64,000 bases of DNA, from contig NZ_AKJY01000117.1 of the NCBI RefSeq assembly GCF_000282115.1, forward strand, positions 1 through 64,000, in the 5' to 3' direction. This document shows positions 53,192 through 61,900 of the stretch, piece after piece. The position numbers and the translations under genes are program-made. This stretch comes from Chryseobacterium populi (lineage in GTDB: Bacteria; Bacteroidota; Bacteroidia; Flavobacteriales; Weeksellaceae). How positions within the stretch are numbered: the first letter of the stretch is position 1; the number at the start of each line of letters is the position of its first letter. Below the pieces are notes generated by a model. It was not told where the DNA came from. It made no database searches and saw nothing but the letters and a program-made list of their open reading frames with translations.

Positions 53192-53629
53192 ATGAAACTA
53201 CAGATCCATATACTTCTTGCCGGGCTTTTGCTATTCCTGAACGGAGTTTCAAAAGCACAGGAAGTTTCAAACAGAAAGGCAGTGAATGATACCCTGAATT
53301 ATCTTAAAAAATTTGAAACCAATAAAGAGAAATATGTAGGAAAATCTTTTTCGCGACTGCTAAAAGATCTGGCTCAAATGCACCCGAAAACGGCAAAATC
53401 AACATTTAATGATGACCAGGCCCGTTCCATACCCAGTACAATATTCGGGTTCTCCGGTAAAGCACCGGATTCCGGCAACGAAATTATTTTACTCGTTAAA
53501 TGGAAAGCAGACAATATCCCCACGACTCCAATAGAGTTTTCCGAACAGGAACATAACTACCGTTTTACCGTAAGCGAAAAGAATTTCTTCATGAAGAAAG
53601 TTGTGAAGGATATCATCGTCTACAAATAA
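53192..53629 (+). CDS. Small secreted protein of unknown function
   Basis: A 145-residue protein with a signal peptide (residues 1-22, ending SKAQ). The mature part starts with a helical segment (NDTLNYLKKFETNKEKYVGKSF) and ends in beta-rich text (EIILLVKWK, YRFTVSEKNFFMKKVV). No domain recognised. It stands alone between two terminators and is convergent with pth. Confidence 0.75.
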   Translation: MKLQIHILLAGLLLFLNGVSKAQEVSNRKAVNDTLNYLKKFETNKEKYVGKSFSRLLKDLAQMHPKTAKSTFNDDQARSIPSTIFGFSGKAPDSGNEIILLVKWKADNIPTTPIEFSEQEHNYRFTVSEKNFFMKKVVKDIIVYK

Positions 53630-53632
53630 ACA

Positions 53633-53654
53633 AAACCTCCTGAGGTGGAGGTTT
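53633..53654. terminator. Bidirectional terminator between the 53192 gene and pth
   Basis: AAACCTCC and GGAGGTTT (53633-53640 and 53647-53654) form eight perfect pairs around TGAGGT. It lies 3 bases after one stop and 20 after the pth stop on the other strand. T-containing flanks exist on both sides but are short. Confidence 0.7.
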
Positions 53655-53674
53655 ATATTATAATTTATTTTTAA

Positions 53675-54238
53675 TTATTTTCCGTTAAAAGCGGACATGG
53701 TATTGTTGATTCCGGCAAAAACAAATGATAGCGAAGCTTTGGCAAATTTTTCAATTCTTTCGGAAAGCTTTTCTTTCTCTTCCTCACTCCATGTTCCAAG
53801 AACATAATCAACCTGTCGGCCTTCTGAAAAATCAGCCGATATTCCGAAACGTAATCTGGCATAATTCTGGGTCTGCAATACTTCATTAATGTTTTTAAGC
53901 CCGTTGTGGCCGGCATCGGAACCTTTCATTTTCATTCTTAAAGTTCCGAACGGCAATGCAAGGTCATCGGTAATGATCAATACATTTTCCAAAGGGATAT
54001 TTTCTTTCTGCATCCAGTATCTTACGGCATTTCCGGAAAGATTCATATAGGTATCGGGCTTTAAGACCAATACTTTTCTGCCTTTATATTTTCCTTCAGC
54101 CATCCAACCGAAATTGGTAGTGTTAAATGAAACTTCGAGGGTTTCTGCGATTTTCTCGGCAACTTTAAATCCTATATTATGTCGTGTATTTTCATATTCA
54201 GGGCCTTTATTTCCGAGGCCGACTATTAAATATTTCAT
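53675..54238 (-). CDS. pth: Peptidyl-tRNA hydrolase
   Basis: A 187-residue cytoplasmic enzyme that frees tRNA from prematurely released peptidyl-tRNA. Asn10 and His20 in GLGNKGPEYENTRHN are substrate and catalytic residues, with DDLALPFGTLRMK near residues 91-103 holding the catalytic Asp, and GHNGLKNI at 110-117. Length is normal. It has its own promoter whose upstream element sits in the terminator of the preceding gene. Confidence 0.97.
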   Translation of the reverse strand: MKYLIVGLGNKGPEYENTRHNIGFKVAEKIAETLEVSFNTTNFGWMAEGKYKGRKVLVLKPDTYMNLSGNAVRYWMQKENIPLENVLIITDDLALPFGTLRMKMKGSDAGHNGLKNINEVLQTQNYARLRFGISADFSEGRQVDYVLGTWSEEEKEKLSERIEKFAKASLSFVFAGINNTMSAFNGK

Positions 54239-54251
54239 TAGAAATTTTTTG

Positions 54252-54282
54252 CAAAATTAAGCGATAAAAAATAAAAACTCAA
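54252..54282 (-). promoter_or_regulatory. Promoter of pth
   Basis: Minus strand TTG (54282-54280), 20 bases, TAATTTTG (54259-54252), a full consensus match, 13 bases before the ATG. The TTG lies inside the stem of the terminator at 54275-54302. Confidence 0.68.
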
Positions 54283-54302
54283 TCCTTAAAAGAATTGAGT
54301 TT
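54275..54302 (-). terminator. Terminator of the 54326 lipoprotein gene
   Basis: A 13-pair stem with one wobble (54275-54287 with 54290-54302) and a two-base loop is followed on the minus strand by TTTTTATTTTTT-type sequence. It starts 23 bases after the stop of the lipoprotein gene. Confidence 0.85.
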
Positions 54303-54325
54303 AAAATATTAATAAAATTATTTTT

Positions 54326-55258
54326 TTATAAAGGCTTATAGATAAAATTAATTCCGAATCCTTTGGTAACATAAGTCTGAGGATCGTAGTTATAATCTGT
54401 ACTGAATATAGCCGGTACCGGAATTGGAGTCGTAAGGTCTGTGATCGCCATTCTCTTAGGACTGTTCGGTGATAATATCAAGCTTCTTCTGTCATTAATT
54501 TCTGTTGATAAAAGTACAGAAACTTTATAGGCAAACGGCAATAATGTATAAGGACTGATCCGGGTATCAAAGTTTGAATAATCATATCCTAATTTGGTAA
54601 TAGCCGGGCTGAACACCCCTCCGCTCATAGGCCCGTAATGTCTTACAACACCGGAAATATTGTCTCCTAAATAGGTATATGCTGTTTTAGAATAATTCGT
54701 ATAATCAAACGGTGTTCCCGGCACTTCTTCCCCGGTTTTCATAATAATAGAATCCAGCTTGCTTGTTGCAGCTGCATACTTCAGATTATAAAGTGTTTTT
54801 GTTTTTCTTAAAAGGGCAAAAGGATTCGGAGTTGTAGCCGGTGGAACCAAAGGAGGTCTTCTGTATACCCAACGGTTTTCAGAGATGGTCTGAACTCTTC
54901 CGGATTGTCCGTAAGTGAAGATCTGAGAATAAGATATACTGTCCTCATCCAGTGCTCCGTCATTATCCAAATCAAGGAATCCTCTGAAATCAATTTTGCT
55001 TATTTTGTCCCCGCTATACATTACATCTGTAATAGAAGCACCTTTTGTAAGGACTCTCGATAAAAGCAACCCGTTATAATGATATTCTGCGGTTGTGTCT
55101 GTATCTGTAATTTCTCTGTATAACGCTCTTGGCCCGTTTAAGCCCTGATTGTTATGCATATCCAATAAGGGATTACCATCTTCATCAATTAAATCTTTAC
55201 AAGAATGTATAGAAGAAAGCCCTGCTAATAATAAAATAAAATAGAAAAATCGTTTCAT
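54326..55258 (-). CDS. Lipoprotein with YD-like repeats, unknown function
   Basis: A 310-residue lipoprotein (signal ends in IHSC, Cys20). The mature part is beta-rich with short repeats of the form Y-x-G-D/S-x-I/R-x-K/Q-I: VMYSGDKISKIDF, FTYGQSGRVQTI and YTYLGDNISGVV, resembling RHS/YD-type or DUF4595-type repeats of Bacteroidota. A Ca-like DLDNDGALDED stretch lies near residue 95. It ends in FIYKPL. It shares this layout and ending with the next gene (55361), so the two are probably paralogues. Confidence 0.8.
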   Translation of the reverse strand: MKRFFYFILLLAGLSSIHSCKDLIDEDGNPLLDMHNNQGLNGPRALYREITDTDTTAEYHYNGLLLSRVLTKGASITDVMYSGDKISKIDFRGFLDLDNDGALDEDSISYSQIFTYGQSGRVQTISENRWVYRRPPLVPPATTPNPFALLRKTKTLYNLKYAAATSKLDSIIMKTGEEVPGTPFDYTNYSKTAYTYLGDNISGVVRHYGPMSGGVFSPAITKLGYDYSNFDTRISPYTLLPFAYKVSVLLSTEINDRRSLILSPNSPKRMAITDLTTPIPVPAIFSTDYNYDPQTYVTKGFGINFIYKPL

Positions 55259-55285
55259 TCCAAAGGGGGATTATTTATATTCCCA

Positions 55286-55293
55286 CAAATATA
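55286..55293 (-). promoter_or_regulatory. -7 element of the 54326 lipoprotein gene
   Basis: Minus strand TATATTTG fits TAnnTTTG, 27 bases before the ATG at 55258. No TTG at 17-23 bases upstream. Confidence 0.45.
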
Positions 55294-55360
55294 ATTTTTT
55301 TTTACAAAAAAATTATACATTTATTCATTTTATAACAAAAGTAGCAATCAAATATGCTGC

Positions 55361-56257
55361 CTAGAGTGGTTTGTAAATATATTTCTGCGTCTGGCTCTGG
55401 TCTGAAACCGGATAATTCTGTGAATCATATAAATAAGTCTTCGGTGCATTGATAGGAGGCAGAGGCGAAGGAAATACAACATTCAGGGTCTGGGGATTAT
55501 TCGCAGATAGGGTGTAGAAATTGGCCGGATGTAATAAACTCCAGATTATAAAAAATGTTTTGGGAAGCGTTGTGTATGGACTGATTTTACCATCATAATT
55601 CTGATAACCGTAAGTAGTAGATACCCCGGTAGACATATCCGGGTTACCATTAGAGTCTGTCATTCCCGCCTTCCAGATTACTTTTTCCACATTATCACCC
55701 GAATAAGTAAGCGTGCTTTCTTTAAACTGGATATATGCAGATGTCCCGGCAGGCTTTATTCTTTCAAGGATTTTTGAAATCTTTCCGGCAGAATCATAGC
55801 TATAGGTATAATTGCTTTCAGTGGAGACTACAGAGTTTGCACTCATACTTCCCGTTGTTCCTGAAATTCTTCCGTTACCGTCATAAGTAATATTATAATC
55901 ATACGTTAAAGCCCCTGCGGCGTTTGATACGAACTTAACTTTTGAGATCCTGTTATTTGTGTAGGTCACAGTTCCTGTCAGATAATTATTAGGTCCGCCT
56001 TCATCTTTAAAAATTGCTTTTTCAAGAAATCCTGCAGTGGTAACGTATTCTTCATTCACAACATTGTTTACGGTCACTTTTTCAAGAATACGGGGTCCTG
56101 TAATCGTTGTACCGCCACCATTACCGCCATTCCCTCCGGAAGGATTATTCGGGTTATTAAGGCTGTTATTGATAGGATCTGCAGTCGTATTATCACAAGA
56201 TAAAAGAAACCCGAAGAGCATACAGAAGCATGCTTTCAAAAAGTAATTTTTGCTCAT
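55361..56257 (-). CDS. Lipoprotein with YD-like repeats, unknown function
   Basis: A 298-residue lipoprotein (signal ends in LLSC, Cys21) with an Asn/Pro/Gly-rich linker at about 25-55. The rest has repeats ITYDGNGRISG, YSYDSAGKISKI and LTYSGDNVEKVIW and ends in YIYKPL. It is a paralogue of the 54326 gene by layout and repeat pattern, though with its own promoter and a 102-base gap. Surface location is likely; ligand unknown. Confidence 0.8.
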   Translation of the reverse strand: MSKNYFLKACFCMLFGFLLSCDNTTADPINNSLNNPNNPSGGNGGNGGGTTITGPRILEKVTVNNVVNEEYVTTAGFLEKAIFKDEGGPNNYLTGTVTYTNNRISKVKFVSNAAGALTYDYNITYDGNGRISGTTGSMSANSVVSTESNYTYSYDSAGKISKILERIKPAGTSAYIQFKESTLTYSGDNVEKVIWKAGMTDSNGNPDMSTGVSTTYGYQNYDGKISPYTTLPKTFFIIWSLLHPANFYTLSANNPQTLNVVFPSPLPPINAPKTYLYDSQNYPVSDQSQTQKYIYKPL

Positions 56258-56279
56258 AGTTGATTAATTTTTTAGCTGT

Positions 56280-56287
56280 CAAATATA
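56280..56287 (-). promoter_or_regulatory. -7 element of the 55361 lipoprotein gene
   Basis: Minus strand TATATTTG, the same octamer as at the paralogue (55286-55293), 22 bases before the ATG at 56257. No -33 TTG. Confidence 0.45.
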
Positions 56288-56323
56288 ATTTATTTTCTAT
56301 TATTTGTGATATTTAACAAAAAA

Positions 56324-56350
56324 AAATCTAAAAGAATATCTTTTAGATTT
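56324..56350 (-). terminator. Terminator of the three-gene QVGIN operon
   Basis: AAATCTAAAAGA and TCTTTTAGATTT (56324-56335 and 56339-56350) form 12 perfect pairs around ATA, followed on the minus strand by a run of T bases. It lies 27 bases after the last stop of the operon. Confidence 0.85.
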
Positions 56351-56377
56351 TTATATTTCTGAATAGATCCGAAACAA

Positions 56378-57118
56378 TTAATAAGGTTGCAATACTGAGG
56401 TCGTCAGTACAGATTGGGCCATATCAGCATTTAAAAAAGTAGCATTTACGGCTTTTCCGACCCCTAAAGTCCCGGCATTTAAATTCCTTTTTGTACAGGC
56501 AGCTTTTACACTGTAATTATTTTTAGGAGTAAGGTTCGTCAATGTTGCATTAAGATTAAAGATCTTATTTGTCCCGTCACCGCCTAATAAAACATCTGTT
56601 CTTACCGCTCTAAGCCTATTATCTACAAAAATACCACACGCAAAACTTATGGAAGCATTAGTATTGGCTGTCTTCTGGGCTGTCGTCTGAAAAGTAAACG
56701 TTACTTTATTGGTAGCATTGGTAATGGAAAAAGTATCTGAAGCCCCAGTAAGAACCGTCCATGTAGCATCCAAAGCTGCATTTTCAGTATAAGGTGATGT
56801 TGAGCCGTTTGAACCGCTAAAAGTTGCTCCGGCCTGATCAGCAACGGTATTCATAGAAAATAAAGACATACTTCCTTCTCCATCTGCAATTTTTATCGCT
56901 TTCCAGTCATTGGTTGCCAGGGTACTGTTATTATGAAAAATATCCCCTGCAATACCGGCGTTTCCTTTCTGTGTATTGTTTCCCCCTACTCTCATTTCTC
57001 GTCTCAGGTTCAGATCACCGTTAATATCCAGAGTATTTACAGGTGTTGAAGTATTAATTCCGACCTGGGCTTTCAACAGGCCGGCAGAAGATATTAGGAT
57101 TAAAAATATTTTTTTCAT
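56378..57118 (-). CDS. QVGIN-type secreted protein, copy 3
   Basis: A 246-residue secreted protein. A signal peptide (residues 1-17) is followed at once by QVGINTSTPVNTLDINGDLN, the common N-terminal module of many Flavobacteriia surface proteins. DWKAIKI at 71-77 marks the end of the first module. A C-terminal beta-rich domain carries CGIFVDN (Cys161) and AACTK (Cys208). The same layout is found in the two preceding genes, so the three form a duplicated family. Function unknown; cell-surface or appendage role is likely but inferred. Confidence 0.85.
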   Translation of the reverse strand: MKKIFLILISSAGLLKAQVGINTSTPVNTLDINGDLNLRREMRVGGNNTQKGNAGIAGDIFHNNSTLATNDWKAIKIADGEGSMSLFSMNTVADQAGATFSGSNGSTSPYTENAALDATWTVLTGASDTFSITNATNKVTFTFQTTAQKTANTNASISFACGIFVDNRLRAVRTDVLLGGDGTNKIFNLNATLTNLTPKNNYSVKAACTKRNLNAGTLGVGKAVNATFLNADMAQSVLTTSVLQPY

Positions 57119-57124
57119 GTGTTT

Positions 57125-57940
57125 TTAGTCTAAAATTGTGTTAAATACTTGAGGAACCTCATATACATCTACTTTCAGGGAAGATTGGGCAATGAAGCTG
57201 TCGATATTGGTAGCCACATTAATCCCGATGCCTAATGTAACATTGGTAGTGGTATAGGATTTCAGTCTTGAGCAGGCAACACTGATGGTATGCTGGCCTT
57301 TCGTCAGGTTTTCAATAATCCCGATCTGATTATGGGTTAAAAAGGGGTTGGCCGCGCTGCTGGCCTTTAAGTTTCCCTGTCTTAGATTTACCAGCTTGTT
57401 ATCCACAAAGATTCCGCATGCATAATCTACAGAGCTATCTGTCGTTCCGTTTGCTGCAAAATCAGCATGTACAACTGTTTCAAACTGGAAATAAGTTTTG
57501 CTTTCAGTACTGTAAACATTAATAGGCTGAGTTAAAGATGCAATTTTTTTAAACCTGTTGAAAGTGCTGAAATCGGCTCCTTTCACAAATGTTGTTGACC
57601 TTGAGGATGCAGAAGTAGATTCTTCGGCACTGGTAAACTTCACTCCTGTTCTGTCTGAAAAAGAGTTATTGAAGATCAGATAGAATTTATTCGGTTCATA
57701 TTCGGGGATTCTGAGTGTTTTCCAGATCGGGGGATATCCTTCTCCCTGCGAAACCAGGATCTGGTCATTCGTTCCCTGGGAAAGGCTGTTGTCTGTAGCG
57801 TTCAATACAACCAGTTTATCACGAAGGTTATAGTCGCCGTTCACATCTAATTTTGCGTTTGGCCCGGCAGTATTGATCCCCACCTGGGCATAGAGAGATA
57901 ATCCTATAGTTAAAAATAGGATAGAAAATATTTTATTCAT
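57125..57940 (-). CDS. QVGIN-type secreted protein, copy 2
   Basis: A 271-residue secreted protein with signal peptide (residues 1-18), QVGINTAGPNAKLDVNGDYN, YPPIWKTLRI near 70-78, and the shared C-terminal domain with ACGIFVDNKL (Cys175) and VACSRLK (Cys223), ending in KVDVYEV. It is six bases upstream of copy 3 and three bases downstream of copy 1, so it is translated from the same transcript. The middle region (about 90-150) is the most variable between copies. Confidence 0.85.
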   Translation of the reverse strand: MNKIFSILFLTIGLSLYAQVGINTAGPNAKLDVNGDYNLRDKLVVLNATDNSLSQGTNDQILVSQGEGYPPIWKTLRIPEYEPNKFYLIFNNSFSDRTGVKFTSAEESTSASSRSTTFVKGADFSTFNRFKKIASLTQPINVYSTESKTYFQFETVVHADFAANGTTDSSVDYACGIFVDNKLVNLRQGNLKASSAANPFLTHNQIGIIENLTKGQHTISVACSRLKSYTTTNVTLGIGINVATNIDSFIAQSSLKVDVYEVPQVFNTILD

Positions 57941-57943
57941 GAA

Positions 57944-58765
57944 TTAATTGGCTTTGTAAGTTACGTATTCGATGATATCAACTTTGAGAGTAGATTCTAA
58001 AGTAAAAGCATTGGAAACCGTATTGGTATCTGCAATATTCCGTCCGATAGCAAACTGGCTGTTAACATTAGATGTTGCGATCTTCCTGCATGCAACTTCG
58101 ATTTTCTGATCTCCCAAAGGCACATTCAGTTCCGTATAATTCAGCGTAAAAATATAATCCTGAATCCCTAATTTTTCACTGTTGTTGTTTGAAGATACTT
58201 TATCCGGGCGAACGGCAACAAGCTTACCACCCCTGAATACTCCACAAGTAAAGCTGATGTTCTGTGAAGTGGTGGCTGAAGGTGCTTTCAGTTCAATTCC
58301 AGTCTGGAACTGATAGGTGATTCTGTTTTTTGCATTCTTTACCGTAAAATTATTTTCAAGACCTGCAATTTTCACCCATTTACCTTTGTTGGTTTCCGTG
58401 ACATTATCCCCAACACTGTTGTTGTAGATATTATCACCGGCAATACCATTGGATAAAGTAGTAATTCCTTTCTGATCTAATGACAGATACGAATTGATCA
58501 ATTTGTACTGTCCTTCCTCCATAAAAGCCACATTAACGGACTTCCATACCGGAGGTAAATTTTCTCCCTGCGAAACCAGCACCTGGCCGTTTAATCCCGC
58601 ATTTCCGACTTGAGACGAAGTACCGCCTAGTCTTAGCTCTCTTCTTAAGGTTGTTTTCCCATTCACATCAAGAGTAGAATTGGGCGTATCTATCCCAATT
58701 CCCACCTGAGCGTGAGTGTAGATTGAGCATAGCACAACCACGAAATAATTTAAAGTGTTTTTCAT
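57944..58765 (-). CDS. QVGIN-type secreted protein, copy 1
   Basis: A 273-residue secreted protein, first in the operon. Signal peptide residues 1-19, then QVGIGIDTPNSTLDVNGKTT, PPVWKSVNV at 71-79, and the C-terminal domain with TCGVFRGGKL (Cys174) and EVACRK (Cys226), ending in KVDIIEY. The Cys pair is 47-52 residues apart in all three copies and could form a disulfide outside the cell. The promoter lies inside a 12-base inverted repeat. Confidence 0.85.
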   Translation of the reverse strand: MKNTLNYFVVVLCSIYTHAQVGIGIDTPNSTLDVNGKTTLRRELRLGGTSSQVGNAGLNGQVLVSQGENLPPVWKSVNVAFMEEGQYKLINSYLSLDQKGITTLSNGIAGDNIYNNSVGDNVTETNKGKWVKIAGLENNFTVKNAKNRITYQFQTGIELKAPSATTSQNISFTCGVFRGGKLVAVRPDKVSSNNNSEKLGIQDYIFTLNYTELNVPLGDQKIEVACRKIATSNVNSQFAIGRNIADTNTVSNAFTLESTLKVDIIEYVTYKAN

Positions 58766-58813
58766 AATAAGGGTTGCAAAGATACAATTTTTTCAACCGT
58801 AAACCCTTATTAT
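58764..58813 (-). promoter_or_regulatory. Promoter of the QVGIN operon flanked by an inverted repeat
   Basis: Minus strand TATCTTTG (58784-58777) fits TAnnTTTG, 11 bases before the ATG; no clear TTG. A perfect 12-base inverted repeat (58764-58775 and 58802-58813) brackets it, one arm overlapping the start codon. A further palindrome ATGAT-TTAT-ATCAT is at 58817-58830. Confidence 0.5.
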
Positions 58814-58865
58814 ATAATGATTTATATCATAGAAATAAGCCAACTATTATATAGAATTTTTAACA

Positions 58866-58888
58866 CAAAAAAGTAGAATTATTTCTAC
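58866..58888 (-). terminator. Terminator of mfd
   Basis: GTAGAA, loop of four, TTCTAC (58873-58888) is a six-pair stem followed on the minus strand by TTTTTT, about 15 bases after the mfd stop. Confidence 0.72.
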
Positions 58889-58902
58889 GTGGAACGTAAA
58901 AA

Positions 58903-61900
58903 TTAATTCGTTTGAAGAATCGACCTCAGCAAAACGTTGACCTCATCTACGTTTTTCACTTTATCTTTTCTCATCATCAGGTGATTTCCATCTTTCCCGA
59001 TCTTCTCTTTAAGCTGTGCTTCAGCAGGATTTTGGGTTAAATAATTAATAATATGTCTGAATTTATCCGTCTGATAAAACTTATCCTGTGGATTTCCCGG
59101 AAAATACCCTAAGAAAATACCGTTTTTCATGACTATTTTTTCGAAACCAATATCTGCAGCCAACCATTTTAAGGAAACACTTTTTAAAAGATTAACCGCT
59201 TCCTTCGGCAATGCTCCAAAACGGTCAATTAACTCAGATTCAAACTTCTGAAGGTCTTTTTCATTGTCTATTTCGGCTATTTTCTGATAAAGCAGCAGCC
59301 TCTCCTCCGTATTTGAAATATAAAAATCAGGAAGCATAAGCTCAAGATCGGTATCAATATTAACTTCTTTTACAGATTTGAAGAGTTTCTGCCTGTCTTC
59401 TTCATTGTCAAATAAATTTTCGAAGTCTTCATCATCCTTTAATTCTTCCAGTGCCTCCTGCATTAATTTCTGATAAGTTTCAAACCCCATTTCATTAATA
59501 AAGCCGCTTTGTTCGGCACCCAGTAAATCTCCGGCACCACGGATTTCAAGATCTTTCATTGCAATCTGGAAACCACTTCCCAGATCAGAAAACTGCTCAA
59601 TCGCTTCCAACCTTTTCCTTGCATCTGCCGTCATCATGTCATAAGGCGGAGTGATCAGGTAACAAAAAGCCTTTCTGTTGCTTCGTCCTACCCTGCCCCT
59701 CATCTGGTGAAGATCTGCCATCCCGAAACGCTGGGCATCATTAATGAAAATGGTATTGGCATTGGGTACATCCACTCCACTTTCCACAATCGTTGTAGAA
59801 ACGAGTACATCATACTTGCCTTCCATAAAATCCAGGACATTCTTTTCCAATTGCTTTCCTTCCATCTGCCCGTGCCCCGTAATTACCCTTGCATCCGGAA
59901 CCAGCCTCTGAATAAGGCCTGCAATATCTTTAAGGTTTTCAATTCTGTTATTGATAAAATAGATTTGCCCGTCTCTTTGCAATTCGTAAGAAACCGCATC
60001 ACGAATCGTTTCTTCATTAAACCCGATCAACTGTGTATCTACAGGTTGTCTGTTGGGTGGTGGTGTTTTAATCACCGATAAATCTCTTGCAGCCATTAAA
60101 GAAAACTGCAATGTTCTCGGAATAGGCGTTGCCGTTAAGGTAAGCGTATCTACATTATTTTTCAGTGTCTTCAGTTTATCCTTCACAGATACTCCGAATT
60201 TATGCTCCTCATCAATAATCAAAAGCCCGAGGTCCTTAAATTTTACACTGCTGCTTACCAACTGATGGGTCCCTATGATAATATCCACTTTTCCGTCTTT
60301 CAGGGCAGCTAATGTTTCTGATTTCTGTTTTGCCGTCCTGAACCTGTTTACATAGGCAACATTGACCGGAAAATCTTTCAATCTTTCCTTAAAACTCCGG
60401 TAATGCTGAAAAGCAAGAATCGTTGTGGGTACCAAAATAGCTACCTGTTTTCCATCTGTAGCCGCTTTAAAGGCAGCACGGATCGCAACTTCAGTTTTCC
60501 CGAAACCTACATCCCCACACACAAGCCTGTCCATTACCGTACTTGCTTCCATATCTTTTTTTACATCAATGGTTGCCTTTTCCTGGTCTGGGGTATCTTC
60601 ATAAATAAAGCTCGCTTCCAGCTCATTCTGTAAATAGGAATCCGGAGTATAGGCAAATCCCTGAGCTGTTTTTCTCTGGGCATATAATTTGATAAGGTCA
60701 AAAGCGATCTGTTTGACTTTAGCTTTTGTCTTCTGTTTTAAAGATTTCCAGGCAGGTGATCCGAGCTTGCTTAAAACAATTTCCTTTCCGTCAGGCCCGT
60801 TGTATTTTGAAATTTTATGAAGGGAATGGATGCTTACATAAAGCAGGTCACCATTTTTATACGTAAGCTTAAAACATTCCTGGATTTTCCCGTCATTATT
60901 TACCTTGACCAGCCCCATAAATTTTCCGATCCCGTGATCGATGTGGGCAATATAATCCCCAATTTTCAGGGACATGAGATCTTTCAGGGTAAGCTGTTCG
61001 GATTTTGCAAATGTATTCTTGGCTTTATACCTCTGGTAACGGTCAAAAATCTGGTGATCGGTATACACCGAAATTTTATGGTCATTATCTACAAATCCTT
61101 CATGGAGCTCAGATCTGAAGCTTTTAAAAGGAACTTCATGCTCCAATTCTTCAAAGATAGATTCCAGCCTTTCTTTTTGTTTTTCTGTGGAAAATGAGAT
61201 CCAGGTATCAAAGCCTTCTCCCTGTTTTTCTTCAAGGTCTTCAATAAGCAGCTCGAAATTTTTATGGAAAGAAGGTTGTGAAGTTTGTTCTATTTTAACT
61301 TCAGCAAGCTCTTTTATTTCCATTGAAACACTCCCGAAATCTATCGTTTTAAATTTTTTATAGTCGAATATAAACTCCTGATCGGAAATAAATAATTCCT
61401 GCGGTGTTCGGTGAGCGATATCTTTACTTAATGCATCATATTTCTCCAACGACTTTTCGTAAAATGCTTTAATTTTCTGAAGCCCAACCACACCATTTTT
61501 AGAAACCACAAAACTTTCTTTCGGCAGAAGCTGAAGCAATGAAACTTTAGTTCCCGTAACCGAAAAGTTCATATTGGAAACCAGCTGGAATTCCTTCACC
61601 TTATCTACAGAAAGCTGGGTTTCTATATCAAATGTTTTAATATTCTCCACCTCATTTCCAAAGAATGTAATCCTGTAAGGCTTTTCATAGGAATATGAAA
61701 AGACATCTACAATCCCCCCTCTCACCGAAAACTCTCCCGGCTCTGAAACAAAATCTGCCTGCTGAAACTGATAATGGGACAGTAATTCATCTACAAAATC
61801 AAAATCAAGCTGATCTCCTACTTTTATATGATGGGAAATTGCTTTAAAATCTTCTTTCTTCAGAACTTTTTCAGATACAGCTCCTGCATAGGCAACAATA

